Of a DNA stretch of 64,000 nucleotides, positions 32,352 through 41,485 are shown one piece after another; position 1 is the first letter of the stretch, and the number at the start of each line of letters is the position of its first letter. The stretch is from Acidobacteriota bacterium. Lineage in GTDB: Bacteria > Acidobacteriota > Terriglobia > Acidiferrales > UBA7541. The DNA lies in the NCBI GenBank assembly GCA_013289855.1, contig JABCZD010000006.1, forward strand, positions 62,001 through 126,000, given 5' to 3'. The notes under the pieces are model-generated. The model was given only the letters and a program-made list of their open reading frames with translations, was not told where the DNA came from and did no database searches. The translations under genes and the position numbers were made by a program.

Positions 32352-34184
32352 TTGGTGCTCACACTCAACAATCGATTGTCGCTGCGTCTCGCTTCCCTTA
32401 TTTTTGCTGTGGCAATGTTTGGCGAGCCAGCCGTGCGTCCGCAAACCGCGGCGGAATATCGCGATCATTCTGAAAACGGGCGGGCCGACATTCCGAAAGA
32501 GTGGCCGAGGCAGGCAGTGCGCAGCGCGCACGGCATGGTGGTCACTGACGAACAACCGGGCTCGCAAGCGGGAGTAGAAATTTTGCAACGCGGAGGAAAT
32601 GCCGTCGACGCCGCGGTGGCAGTGGCTTTTGCATTGGCGGTGGTTGAACCGGCCGCGGGAAACATTGGCGGCGGCGGATTCATGCTGGTGCGGCTGGCGG
32701 ACGGGCGCAACAGTTTTCTGGATTATCGGGAAGTTGCGCCGGCGCGCGCAACGCGCGATATGTATATCGGCGCGGACGGCAAGCTGGTCGCCGAGGCGTC
32801 GACGCTGGGGCCGCGCTCTGTGGCCGTGCCGGGAACCGTGGCAGGACTGGCGCTGGCGTTGAAGCTCTACGGCACGATGAAACTGGCGGAGGTGATGGCT
32901 CCGGCGATTCGCCTGGCGGAAAATGGTTTTCCTGTAACCGCGAAAATAGTACGGGAACTTGGCGAGGAGCGCGCCGGCCTAGAGCGCTTTACAGTCAGCA
33001 AACGCATTTTTCTCCGTGATGGAAATATGTTTCGCGCCGGCGAAATTCTCAAACAGCCTGAACTGGCCGCTACGCTGAAACGCATCGCACAAAATGGTGC
33101 AGATGATTTTTATCATGGCGAAACCGCGCATGTGATTGCCGAGGACATGAGCAAATTCGGCGGCATCATCACGCTGGAAGATCTGGCGAATTATCAACCC
33201 AAAGTGCGCGAAGCGCTGCGCGCAAAATACGAAAGCGACGGACACGATTGGGAAGTACTGACATCGCCGCCACCAAGTTCCGGCGGCGTGGCGATCATCG
33301 AGTCGCTGAACATGCTGGAGCACGTGGCGCTGAAAAATTGGGACGACGTGAACAGCGTGCATATGGTGGCGGAAACGATGCGGCGGGTTTTTGCGGATCG
33401 CGCGGCGTATCTGACGGATCCGGATTACACAAAAATTCCCGTGGATGGCTTGACGGCGCCGTGTTACGCGGCGGAACGCACGGCGACGATCGATCGCACG
33501 CACGCTTCGTCCAGCAAAGAAGTGAAAGCCGGTGTTCCGCACGTCTGCGGAGTGTCTGCCAGCGCGGGCGCCGCACCGGAAAAAGTTTTCGGACTGGGCG
33601 AAGGTCCGCACACCACGCATTTTTCCGTGGTGGATGCGGCGGGCAACGCGGTGGCCAGCACCTATACGCTGAACGACAGCTATGGATCGCACTTCACGTC
33701 CAGCGGCGGATTTTTGTTGAACGATGAGATGGACGATTTTTCGACACAACCGGGAGTTCCCAACGCGCTCTTTGGGCTGGTGCAATCCGATGCAAATGCC
33801 ATTGCGCCGGGTCACCGGCCGCTGAGTTCAATGACTCCGACGATGCTGCTGCGCGATGGAAAACTTAGCTTTGTTACCGGCTCGCCGGGCGGCCCAATGA
33901 TTATTTCGGCCACGTTGTTGACGGTGATCAACTGGATGCGCCTGGGCATGGAGGCGCAGGAGGCGATTAACGCGCCGCGCTTTCATCACCAGTGGTTGCC
34001 GGACAAGCTGGTGCTCGAGAAAGAATTTCCCGCGAGCATGGAAAGCGCATTGAACGTGATGGGCTACGAGACGAAACGCAAAGGGCATATCGGGCTGGTG
34101 AATGCGATTGGCATTGATCCGCGCAGTGGGGAGCGCCTGGGTGCGGCGGACCCGCGCGATGATGGCTCGGCGATCGGGTATTAG
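32352..34184 (+). CDS. ggt: Gamma-glutamyltransferase precursor
   Basis: 610 residues. A signal sequence (RLASLIFAVAMFGEPA) is followed by the large subunit (GGNAVDAAVAVAFALAVVEP, GNIGGGGFMLVR). The autocatalytic cleavage site and nucleophile Thr lie in GPHTTHFSVVDAAGNAVAST near residue 420, then SSGGFLLNDEMDDFS and SPGGPMII. It cleaves gamma-glutamyl bonds (glutathione, gamma-glutamyl peptides) in the periplasm. The start is TTG at 32352, immediately after an in-frame stop; GTG at 32355 is equivalent. It has no operon partner. Length is normal for the family (about 580). Confidence 0.95.
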   Translation: MVLTLNNRLSLRLASLIFAVAMFGEPAVRPQTAAEYRDHSENGRADIPKEWPRQAVRSAHGMVVTDEQPGSQAGVEILQRGGNAVDAAVAVAFALAVVEPAAGNIGGGGFMLVRLADGRNSFLDYREVAPARATRDMYIGADGKLVAEASTLGPRSVAVPGTVAGLALALKLYGTMKLAEVMAPAIRLAENGFPVTAKIVRELGEERAGLERFTVSKRIFLRDGNMFRAGEILKQPELAATLKRIAQNGADDFYHGETAHVIAEDMSKFGGIITLEDLANYQPKVREALRAKYESDGHDWEVLTSPPPSSGGVAIIESLNMLEHVALKNWDDVNSVHMVAETMRRVFADRAAYLTDPDYTKIPVDGLTAPCYAAERTATIDRTHASSSKEVKAGVPHVCGVSASAGAAPEKVFGLGEGPHTTHFSVVDAAGNAVASTYTLNDSYGSHFTSSGGFLLNDEMDDFSTQPGVPNALFGLVQSDANAIAPGHRPLSSMTPTMLLRDGKLSFVTGSPGGPMIISATLLTVINWMRLGMEAQEAINAPRFHHQWLPDKLVLEKEFPASMESALNVMGYETKRKGHIGLVNAIGIDPRSGERLGAADPRDDGSAIGY

Positions 34185-34225
34185 ATTTGGCTTCTATAGA
34201 GGACGCGAGAGGAAAAGGCAAAACC

Positions 34226-34296
34226 GCTTCCTCAGGCGCTAAAGCGCATCGGTAGTGCAGCAGTTGATGTCGGAGCTAAAAGCTCCGACCCGCAAA
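34226..34296. repeat. Bipartite palindromic repeat, family A, copy 3 (inverted)
   Basis: ttcctcaggcgctaaagcgc then tgtcggagctaaaagctccgaccc (34269-34292). It is the reverse complement layout of the copies at 14.13 and 24.26 kb. Confidence 0.65.
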
Positions 34297-34340
34297 GCTA
34301 AGAGTCTTTCTGCAGTTAGTATCGATGAGGATTCATCGCT

Positions 34341-35162
34341 ATGACCATTTCTTCACAGCCGTCTTCGTCACAGACGTCCTCGTCTCACGCGTCCTGCCCC
34401 CAAGCGTCGGCGACGCAGAGTTGGAATGCCGCCGGATACGCTGCTAACGCGCATTTTGTGCCCGCGCTTGGGCAACCGGTGCTGGAGCTGCTTCAGCCGC
34501 AATCCGGTGAACGCATTCTCGATGTGGGATGCGGAGATGGTGTGCTCACCGAAAAGCTTGTGGCGCTCGGCGCTAGCGTCGTGGGCGTCGACAACGCTCC
34601 GGATATGATTGCGGCGGCACAGCAGCGCGGTCTGGACGCACTAATCATGGACGTGCGATCGATCACTTTTGCGAATGAGTTCGACGCCGTTTTTTCCAAC
34701 GCGGCGCTGCACTGGGTTAAGGATGATCCGGATGCGCCTATCGTCGGGGCGTTTCGCGCGTTAAGAGCCGGTGGGAGATTTGTGGGCGAGTTGGGCGGTC
34801 ATGGATGCGTGGCCGCGATCACCGTCGCTTTGCTGGATTCGCTGGAACGACGCGGCGTCGAGCAGGCCAGTTCGCAGATTCCCTGGTATTTTCCGACGGT
34901 CGACGAGTACGAAACCCGTTTGCGTCGGGCGGGATTTGTGCCGCGCAGCGTGCAACTGATTCCGCGGCCCACGCCGCTGCCTACGGGAATGCGCGGGTGG
35001 CTTGAGACGTTTGCCAATCCCTTTTGCGCTGCGTTGCCGGAGGAGGAGCGCGGGGGTTTTCTTGACGAGGTGACGGCGCGGCTTAAGCCGGTGCTGTGCG
35101 ATTCGCAGGAGCGGTGGACGGCGGATTATATGCGGTTGCGGTTTGCGGCTGGCAAGAGTTGA
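34341..35162 (+). CDS. Class I SAM-dependent methyltransferase
   Basis: 273 residues. The SAM motif I is ERILDVGCGDGVLTEKL, followed by VVGVDNAPDMIAAAQQRG (motif II) and FDAVFSNAALHWVKDDP (motif IV/post). The order and HWV element resemble trans-aconitate 2-methyltransferase and related small-molecule methyltransferases. The first 30 residues are Ser/Gln-rich. The substrate is unknown. It follows a palindromic repeat and does not appear to share an operon. Confidence 0.88.
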   Translation: MTISSQPSSSQTSSSHASCPQASATQSWNAAGYAANAHFVPALGQPVLELLQPQSGERILDVGCGDGVLTEKLVALGASVVGVDNAPDMIAAAQQRGLDALIMDVRSITFANEFDAVFSNAALHWVKDDPDAPIVGAFRALRAGGRFVGELGGHGCVAAITVALLDSLERRGVEQASSQIPWYFPTVDEYETRLRRAGFVPRSVQLIPRPTPLPTGMRGWLETFANPFCAALPEEERGGFLDEVTARLKPVLCDSQERWTADYMRLRFAAGKS

Positions 35163-35292
35163 AGGCGGGGAGTTTGGTTAGCTGAGCCAGGTTCGCTACA
35201 TTCGCTGCATTCGTCACATGCACCGCAACGTGTGCTTTTCGCTTTTCGTGTTTGGCCTTAGACTCTTATTGCAGTTTCAGCAAAAGAAGGAT

Positions 35293-35404
35293 GCGAATCT
35301 AAAGATTCGCCACTACGAAAGGCGGCCGCCTCCCCTCCAAGGTCGGGGTAAACAGAAGGCGGCCGCTACAGAGCCAAAGGCACGGGTCTGAAGACCCGCC
35401 GCTA
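35293..35404. repeat. Three consecutive short hairpins (family B type)
   Basis: gcgaatct-aa-agattcgc (35293-35310), a ggcggccgcc/aaggcggccgctaca part (35321-35370) and cgggtct-ga-agacccg (35383-35398). It lies between a methyltransferase and an isomerase gene. Confidence 0.6.
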
Positions 35405-35425
35405 AAACGGCTTCATCGGCTTACT

Positions 35426-36304
35426 ATGCAGAGAATACTTTCCACTTATCAATTCGTGTCGCACAAGCTGACGCCGGAGTTGTTGGCGCAGATTGCGGCG
35501 GCCGGTTTTCAAGGCGTGGAGATTTTTGCCAGCCGAGGGCATTTTGACTACAACTCGAAGACGGACGCACGGGCGATGGCGGGTGCGTTGGCGGCCAACG
35601 GATTATTTCTATCTTCGTTGCATGGGCCGACCAGTCGCGACCTGAGCGCCACGCGCGAGGGCGGAACGCCGGTGTCCATTTGCGAGGTGGAGCGTGTGCG
35701 GCGCATCGAGGCTATGGACGAGTTGAAGCGGGCCATCGACGTCTCCGAGGATCTGCCGTATCCGCGGCTGGTGCTACACATGGGCGGACCTCGCGAAACG
35801 GCTGATCCGCGCAAACGGGATGCGGCATTCAGTTCGCTAGAACATTTGATTTTGCACGCGCATCACGCCGGCGTGGTGATTTCCATCGAAAACACCACCA
35901 CGGAAATGGGCGACCCGCAATATTTGCGCAGCTTTGTGGATGAGACGCGGCTTACCGGCCTGCGGTTTAATTTCGATATCGGGCACGCGCATCTGGCGGA
36001 TGGTCCGGAGAACGAGCGCATCGAGAAAAGCTTCGCGCCAATGCGTGAACTAGTCGCCGGCGTGCATGTGCACGACAATCACGGCGAGAAAGACGAGCAT
36101 CTCGCCCCGTACGCTGGAACGATCGACTGGCCCACGGCGACGGCGCTGCTGAAGACGGTGCCGGGGAAGGAAGTTCCGCTCACGCTGGAATTAAAAGAAA
36201 AAACAGCACCGGATGCGCCGTCGGCAGTCGAGCAGCTGGAAGCGGCGCGGGTGGCGATGGATCGATTTGAAGAGGATTGGTCGAGCTGGTGGGCTGCGGG
36301 TTAG
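35426..36304 (+). CDS. Sugar phosphate isomerase/epimerase (TIM barrel)
   Basis: 292 residues of the xylose isomerase-like AP endonuclease 2 superfamily. Metal-binding carboxylates/His are visible as LVLHMGG, VVISIENTTTEMG, RFNFDIGHAHLA and VHVHDNHGEKDEH, then LTLELKE, so the site looks intact. Typical activities are epimerisation or isomerisation of sugars or inositols; the substrate is not readable. It stands alone, preceded by hairpin repeats. Confidence 0.88.
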   Translation: MQRILSTYQFVSHKLTPELLAQIAAAGFQGVEIFASRGHFDYNSKTDARAMAGALAANGLFLSSLHGPTSRDLSATREGGTPVSICEVERVRRIEAMDELKRAIDVSEDLPYPRLVLHMGGPRETADPRKRDAAFSSLEHLILHAHHAGVVISIENTTTEMGDPQYLRSFVDETRLTGLRFNFDIGHAHLADGPENERIEKSFAPMRELVAGVHVHDNHGEKDEHLAPYAGTIDWPTATALLKTVPGKEVPLTLELKEKTAPDAPSAVEQLEAARVAMDRFEEDWSSWWAAG

Positions 36305-36395
36305 GTTCGCTGGCCAATGATAAATCGTCTGCGCATGCGGCGCCAGGAATAAGGCTGCAGGGAACTTTTGGCATCCTGCCGGTGTCGAAACGGGT

Positions 36396-36869
36396 ATGAT
36401 TTTTAAGTTTTTCGAATTCACTGACCCGGGTGTCGGCGTGTGGCACCTACCCGTTCTCGGCCGACTGTTCCTACTACTACTTTTTATGGTTGGCACATAC
36501 AGCCTGTATTCCAACTGCGTCATTCTCGTGGGCCTCCGCTCGCTATCGAGAAGACGTTCAGTCGGGGAAAACAATTCTTTTCGCCATTCTCTGATTCTAC
36601 TCAAGCACCGCGCGGCGCATTTACGAGAACTGATTCTTGCCACTCTCTGTTTGTTTGGGCTGACATTTTTTCTGCAAATAACAGCGGCGTTCGTTACTCC
36701 AATCGCTGGGCCTTACGGCTGGGTCAACATCTCGCAGAACTTGGCGGTGCAATTCAGTTTTGCCGCAGACGTCTTTCTGGTCCTTTTCGTCCTTCAGGTT
36801 GTCCAGTGGTTCACTTCAACGCGTGTTCGTTCCATGGCGCTGGAACTGGGCCCGGAGACCGCAGAATAA
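36396..36869 (+). CDS. Small integral membrane protein
   Basis: 157 residues with three or four transmembrane helices (LGRLFLLLLFMVGTYSLY, ELILATLCLFGLTFFLQI, FAADVFLVLFVLQVVQWF) and a basic loop (RSLSRRRSVGENNS). There is no recognised family. A weak ribosome site precedes the ATG. It ends 13 bp before a convergent RHH-type gene. Confidence 0.6.
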   Translation: MIFKFFEFTDPGVGVWHLPVLGRLFLLLLFMVGTYSLYSNCVILVGLRSLSRRRSVGENNSFRHSLILLKHRAAHLRELILATLCLFGLTFFLQITAAFVTPIAGPYGWVNISQNLAVQFSFAADVFLVLFVLQVVQWFTSTRVRSMALELGPETAE

Positions 36870-36882
36870 TTGTCCAGGAGCG

Positions 36883-37167
36883 TTAGCGAGCAAGTTGGCG
36901 GCGGCGTAAACGCTTTCGTACGTTCTTCCTTACGCTTTCAGATCTGTCCGAATGGCCGCTGGAGATCACGCCAAAAGATGCCTTCGCCGCGGCGTGCAAC
37001 TTCGCTTGCGCATCGTCGTCGGCCGGCTCCCGCATGGTCCGCTCTAGCCATTGGCGGACAGCGAGTTCCAGCAAGAAAGAAACCGGCCTGTCGCGGAGCC
37101 GGGCTTGGCGCTCCAGATCCGCCTTCAGCTCGCGGGAAAGCCGCCATGTGTAGACGTCCGTCTTCAT
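36883..37167 (-). CDS. Ribbon-helix-helix (CopG-like) protein
   Basis: 94 residues. MKTDVYTWRLSRELKADLERQARLRDRPVSFLLELAVRQ fits a ribbon-helix-helix DNA-binding domain (strand residues TDVYTWRLS, then two helices); the basic tail is KNVRKRLRRRQL. Such proteins are usually antitoxins. No toxin gene is adjacent on the same strand, so it is an orphan antitoxin or a free-standing regulator. Confidence 0.7.
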   Translation of the reverse strand: MKTDVYTWRLSRELKADLERQARLRDRPVSFLLELAVRQWLERTMREPADDDAQAKLHAAAKASFGVISSGHSDRSESVRKNVRKRLRRRQLAR

Positions 37168-37224
37168 GCACTACAGTGTAGTTCAAGCACTCGTCTGCGC
37201 AAGGCGCTCCTCACCGGCGATTCG

Positions 37225-37854
37225 CTAGTACGTCGCATCTGCGTACTTCACCGAACAGCCGTAGGGACGCGTCGCTGCCGTCTGCACCGGTTTTCCGGCC
37301 ATGGACTGCTGCAGGGCCTGGCTGACGTAGTTTGTCGCGTTCGGAACGTCCTGCAGGTCGGTGGTGGGTTTATCGTCGATGGCGCCGCTGTAGATGATGA
37401 CGCCCTGCGGATTGATGACTACCATCTGCGGAGAAGTTTTTGCTTCATAGAGATGGCCGATCTCGCCGGTTGGATCTAGCAGCGCGGCGGTGGGCGCGGC
37501 CTGCATCTTGGCGAGATAGTCGTTTTCTTCGTTGGCGGTGACGTAGCCCTGCTTGCCCGGCGCGGAAGAGAGAATCGTGAGCCACGCCACGCCTTGACTG
37601 GTCCACTGCTTTTGCAAGCGCTGCATGTTGCCGCTGTTGTAGTGCTTGCCAACGTACGGGCAGCCGTTGTTGTGCCACTCGAGAACCACGTACTTCCCGC
37701 GATAGTCGGCGAGATGGACGGTCTTGCCGTTGCTCGCCGGGGCGGTGAACTCCGGCGCCGGGTCTCCTACTTTTGCGGCCCAGAGCAGCGGCGCGGCAGC
37801 GCACAGTAGCAGAACGGCGAGAAGCGTGAATAGCGTCGAGCATTTTATTTTCAT
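37225..37854 (-). CDS. Secreted redoxin (AhpC/TSA-like) with one N-terminal active-site Cys
   Basis: 209 residues. The signal sequence is MKIKCSTLFTLLAVLLLCAAAPLLWA. A thioredoxin-fold core follows (GDPAPEFTAPASNGKTVHL, VLEWHNNGCPYVGKHYNS). Only Cys65 is present where thioredoxins have CxxC, so it looks peroxiredoxin-like or a single-Cys redoxin; another Cys is near the C-terminus (RPYGCSVKYA). GGGGGAACT precedes the ATG at 37854. It overlaps the stop of the upstream DsbD-alpha-like gene (ATGA), so the two are coupled and probably interact in the periplasm. Confidence 0.82.
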   Translation of the reverse strand: MKIKCSTLFTLLAVLLLCAAAPLLWAAKVGDPAPEFTAPASNGKTVHLADYRGKYVVLEWHNNGCPYVGKHYNSGNMQRLQKQWTSQGVAWLTILSSAPGKQGYVTANEENDYLAKMQAAPTAALLDPTGEIGHLYEAKTSPQMVVINPQGVIIYSGAIDDKPTTDLQDVPNATNYVSQALQQSMAGKPVQTAATRPYGCSVKYADATY

Positions 37855-38774
37855 AGTTCCCCCTTCAAAAAAATCGTGGCCAACAATAGTTTTGCGTTGA
37901 AATTGCCGTGAACATTTTTCGCGACGGCGGGCTTGCTGAGCGGCACATCGATTAGATAAGCCTGCTCGTTGGGGAGCACGAGCACGCCCTTTAGCCTGGC
38001 GAGCGGTTTGAGCAGCTGCTCGGACTTGCGCAGCGTAAGGCGAAAACCTCCTGATGTGGGCTGAACATTTTGCGGCGCGGCGTTGTCGATTTGGGACTCG
38101 GCCAGCGGGAAAAATGTCGCCTGCGGAACTTGCCGGCCGAAGTTCGCCGTGAGCACGAACGAGCCATTCGCTTCGGCCACGCGGAATTTCCAATTTTGCG
38201 GAAGAGGTTGCGGCAGCAGCTTGCGCGTGGCGTTGAACAAATCTTGAGTTTGCATATCCGGTGCGGCAGGCTGTGACTTTATTGGAATGCTTAACGAAAG
38301 TTGCACCTTGCCCGTGATGCACAGTTCGCGGCAGACCAGCACGGTCACTTCCGCAGTAAGTTGCGCCGGCTGCTGCGCCGTCAAGTTTGCCGCGGCATGC
38401 AGCGGCACGAGGAGCGTCACGGCGTCTTCGTAACCAAAATCCACGATGCTGGGAGACCCTAGGCGCCGCGGGGCGGGCCACTCCATCGCGCCAACGGTGA
38501 GACCCGTCGGCAACTGCCATTTCACGCGCGGCGGCTCGCCCGAGTCGCCGGGGTTCACCCAGTAGATGTGCCAGCCTTTTTCGAGTTGGAAATGCAATCC
38601 GAGATTTAGCGTGCGTCCCGCGGTGATCCACGGACTCTCGGGGATAAGTTCCACTGTGCCATGCGGAATGGCCGTGCCTGCTGCCCGAACATTCGCGCTG
38701 GTGAGCACCGTCAGCGCAAACGCAAGGGTCCGGAAAGGAGATAAACCTAAGTTACACGGGCGCGTTTTTCCCAT
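37851..38774 (-). CDS. DsbD-alpha-like (DsbDN) periplasmic protein
   Basis: 307 residues with a signal peptide ending near ANVRAAG. The immunoglobulin-like DsbD N-terminal domain is present (GRTLNLGLHFQLEKGWHIYW, GDSGEPPRVKWQLP) with a CxxxC pair in LVCRELCITG. In full DsbD this domain receives electrons from a membrane domain, which is missing here. The neighbouring coupled redoxin suggests a two-component periplasmic thiol-redox pathway. The electron donor is not encoded nearby. Confidence 0.78.
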   Translation of the reverse strand: MGKTRPCNLGLSPFRTLAFALTVLTSANVRAAGTAIPHGTVELIPESPWITAGRTLNLGLHFQLEKGWHIYWVNPGDSGEPPRVKWQLPTGLTVGAMEWPAPRRLGSPSIVDFGYEDAVTLLVPLHAAANLTAQQPAQLTAEVTVLVCRELCITGKVQLSLSIPIKSQPAAPDMQTQDLFNATRKLLPQPLPQNWKFRVAEANGSFVLTANFGRQVPQATFFPLAESQIDNAAPQNVQPTSGGFRLTLRKSEQLLKPLARLKGVLVLPNEQAYLIDVPLSKPAVAKNVHGNFNAKLLLATIFLKGEL

Positions 38775-38959
38775 GGTTTACAACCGATGCGCAAACGTGG
38801 CCCAGACCGCCCAGCGGCTTCTCTCTATCTGACGACCCGCCCAGGCGAATGGTTACCTTCGCCCCACAATTTGCCCGCTCCATCCCACCGCACGCGCCAG
38901 CGACGCCGGGCCTTCTCTGGTAAAATCGTGGTTTGGATTGGCGACGGCGAAACTCTCTT

Positions 38960-40261
38960 ATGACAACCATCACGATCGAACAGGCTGGGAAATACGACGG
39001 GCAGGAAGTCACCATCAAAGGCTGGCTTTACAATTTGCGGGAGTCCGGGAAACTGATGTTCCCGATATTTCGCGACGGTACGGGGATTATTCAAGGCGTA
39101 TGCGCGCTGAAGGAAAATCCCGAGGCGTTTGCGGCGCTGAAGGGGCTGACGCAGGAGTCCAGCGTGATCGTCACGGGCAAGATTCGCGCCGAGCAGCGCG
39201 CGCCCGGCGGATTTGAGATGGGCGTCGGCAGCATTCAAGTGTTGCAAAAAGTTTCCGAAGCCACGCCGTTCCCCATTCAATTGAAGGAGCACGGCGTCGA
39301 TTTTCTGCTGGATCATCGCCACCTGTGGATTCGCACGCCGCGTTCCGCCGCCATTCTGCGCATCCGCGCGGAGGCCGTGCGCGCCGCGCGCAACTACATG
39401 GACGACCAGGGCTATACGCTTACCGACGCGCCCATTTTTACTCCCGCGGCATGCGAAGGTACTTCGACGCTTTTTGAAGTGAATTATATCGACGAGCAGA
39501 AAGCGTATTTGACGCAGAGCGGCCAACTGTACATCGAAGCGACAGCCATGGCGCTGGGCAAGGTGTATACATTTGGTCCGACGTTCCGCGCGGAGAAATC
39601 CAAAACCCGCCGGCACCTGACGGAGTTCTGGATGCTGGAACCGGAAGCCGCTTATGCGGAACTTGCGGACATGATGGACCTTGGCGAAGGATTGGTCAGC
39701 GCGGTGGTGCAGTCGGTGGTGAAAAATAAATCGCGCGAACTGGAAGTTTTGAAGCGCGACGTGAAGAAGCTGGAAAACGTGAAAGCGCCGTTCCCGCGTA
39801 TCAGCTATGAAGAGGCTGTCGCGGTGCTGAATAAGCACGGCAATCCCGCGAAATTCGGCGACGATTTTGGGGGCGACGAAGAAACCATCATCTCTAACGA
39901 GTTTGACCGCCCGGTGATGGTGCACCGCTACCCGTCGTCGATTAAGGCGTTTTACATGCAGCCGGACGCGGCGCGTCCCGATTTGGCACTCGCCTTTGAC
40001 ATGCTTGCTCCCGAGGGCTACGGCGAGATTATCGGCGGCAGCCAGCGCATCCACGACTATGATTTGTTGGTTAAACGATTGAGGGAGCACAACTTACCGG
40101 AAGAGTCGTTTCAGTGGTACCTGGACCTGCGCCGGTATGGCAGCGTTCCCCACGCCGGCTTCGGCTTAGGCCTTGAGCGCACCGTGGCTTGGATCTGCGG
40201 TACCGAGCACATTCGCGAGGTCATCCCCTTCCCTCGTATGCTCTACAGGGTCTATCCTTAG
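38960..40261 (+). CDS. asnS: Asparaginyl-tRNA synthetase
   Basis: 433 residues, class II synthetase of the AsnRS group. OB-fold anticodon-binding start ([20 protein letters not shown]), class II motif 2 ([20 protein letters not shown]) and motif 3 ([15 protein letters not shown]) are intact. It charges tRNA-Asn. The length is normal. The start at 38960 is the only ATG at the domain boundary. It is divergent from the dsbD-like gene. Asparagine-specific rather than aspartate-specific recognition is inferred from overall resemblance (no GAD insertion, short N-terminus). Confidence 0.94.
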   Translation: MTTITIEQAGKYDGQEVTIKGWLYNLRESGKLMFPIFRDGTGIIQGVCALKENPEAFAALKGLTQESSVIVTGKIRAEQRAPGGFEMGVGSIQVLQKVSEATPFPIQLKEHGVDFLLDHRHLWIRTPRSAAILRIRAEAVRAARNYMDDQGYTLTDAPIFTPAACEGTSTLFEVNYIDEQKAYLTQSGQLYIEATAMALGKVYTFGPTFRAEKSKTRRHLTEFWMLEPEAAYAELADMMDLGEGLVSAVVQSVVKNKSRELEVLKRDVKKLENVKAPFPRISYEEAVAVLNKHGNPAKFGDDFGGDEETIISNEFDRPVMVHRYPSSIKAFYMQPDAARPDLALAFDMLAPEGYGEIIGGSQRIHDYDLLVKRLREHNLPEESFQWYLDLRRYGSVPHAGFGLGLERTVAWICGTEHIREVIPFPRMLYRVYP

Positions 40262-40469
40262 GCGGGGTAGTAAAGGGCCAAGTTCAACGCTTGGTCCGGT
40301 AGCTTCAACCAGTTTGGTGCCTCTCCGGCATCCGACGCTGGCTCGCAGTTCCAGTAGTTAAGACCAGAGTGAATGTTGCATCTGACGAGTGCATAGCACA
40401 CGTCCGCGTCCCCGCGCGGATAACCCGTGCGCGTCGGGGGGCACGCTCACCGATCCTGGATTCTTGAAA

Positions 40470-41384
40470 ATGACGCATCAAAAAGTTCGCATTATCGGTG
40501 TCCCCATGGATCTTGGTGCCAGCCGCCGCGGCGTAGATATGGGCCCATCGGCGTTGCGCGTCGCGGGTTTGCAGACGCGCCTGAAGCAGCTGGGGCATCA
40601 GGTGGAAGACATCGGCAATATCTCCGTGAAGCAGCCGGAGGAAATGTCCTACGGCGAAAAGCGCGCCAAGTATTTGGTCGAAATCGCCGAGACGTGCAAG
40701 GATCTGGCCGAAGCCGTCCAGAAATCGCTGGAGGAAGATTACTTTCCGCTGGTGCTCGGCGGGGACCATTCCATCGCGGCGGGCGCAGTATCTGGAGTGT
40801 CTTCTTTTTTCCGCAAAGAAAAAAAGGAGATCGGCTACATCTGGCTGGACGCCCACGGCGACATGAACACGCCAGAGTCTTCTCCATCGGGCAACGTGCA
40901 CGGTATGCCGCTGGCGTCCGTGATGGGCTACGGCCCCAGCGAACTCGTCGATCTAATGGGCTTCAAACCAAAGGTCGAGCCGGGAAATATCGTCATCGTT
41001 GGCGCGCGCGACCTGGACGCGCAGGAACGCAAAATGATGAAAAAGTCCGGCGTCCACGTTTTCACCATGCGCGATATTGACGAGCGTGGCATGCGCGAAG
41101 TCATGAGCGACGCCATCAAGTACGCCATGGACGATACCGGAGGCATATCCGTAAGCTTGGACATGGATTTCGTGGATCCGTCAGATGCGCCCGGAGTCGG
41201 CACGCCCGTTCGCGGCGGTGTAACCTACCGCGAAGCCCACTTAGCTATGGAGATGATCGCCGACAGCGAAGCCATGGCCTCGCTCGAAGTAGTGGAAATT
41301 AATCCCGTCATCGACGAACACAACCGCACGGCGTTATTAGGCGTAGAGCTAATCCTCTCCGCCCTCGGCAAAAAAATCCTGTAG
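40470..41384 (+). CDS. rocF: Arginase
   Basis: 304 residues. The ureohydrolase manganese ligands are all visible: GGDHSIAAGA, WLDAHGDMNTPES, SLDMDFVDPSDAPGVGTP; ending EINPVIDEHNRTALLGVELI. It opens with VRIIGVPMDLGASRRGVDMGPSALR, typical of arginase rather than agmatinase. It hydrolyses arginine to ornithine and urea. No urease or ornithine genes are adjacent. The ribosome site before 40470 is weak. Confidence 0.93.
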   Translation: MTHQKVRIIGVPMDLGASRRGVDMGPSALRVAGLQTRLKQLGHQVEDIGNISVKQPEEMSYGEKRAKYLVEIAETCKDLAEAVQKSLEEDYFPLVLGGDHSIAAGAVSGVSSFFRKEKKEIGYIWLDAHGDMNTPESSPSGNVHGMPLASVMGYGPSELVDLMGFKPKVEPGNIVIVGARDLDAQERKMMKKSGVHVFTMRDIDERGMREVMSDAIKYAMDDTGGISVSLDMDFVDPSDAPGVGTPVRGGVTYREAHLAMEMIADSEAMASLEVVEINPVIDEHNRTALLGVELILSALGKKIL

Positions 41385-41485
41385 GCGCGTCGTGACCGAA
41401 CGCCCTCCTCGAACAGACGCTATCCCTCTTCTGGAAACCGCACGCGCCTCTCCTCTTTAGCCGCGCGAACTTTTCTGAAAAAATA

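Noticed and set aside
38825-40090. Minus-strand open frame (421 codons) opposite asnS
   Set aside because: It is exactly antisense to a clear synthetase and has a His/Arg-rich composition typical of shadows.
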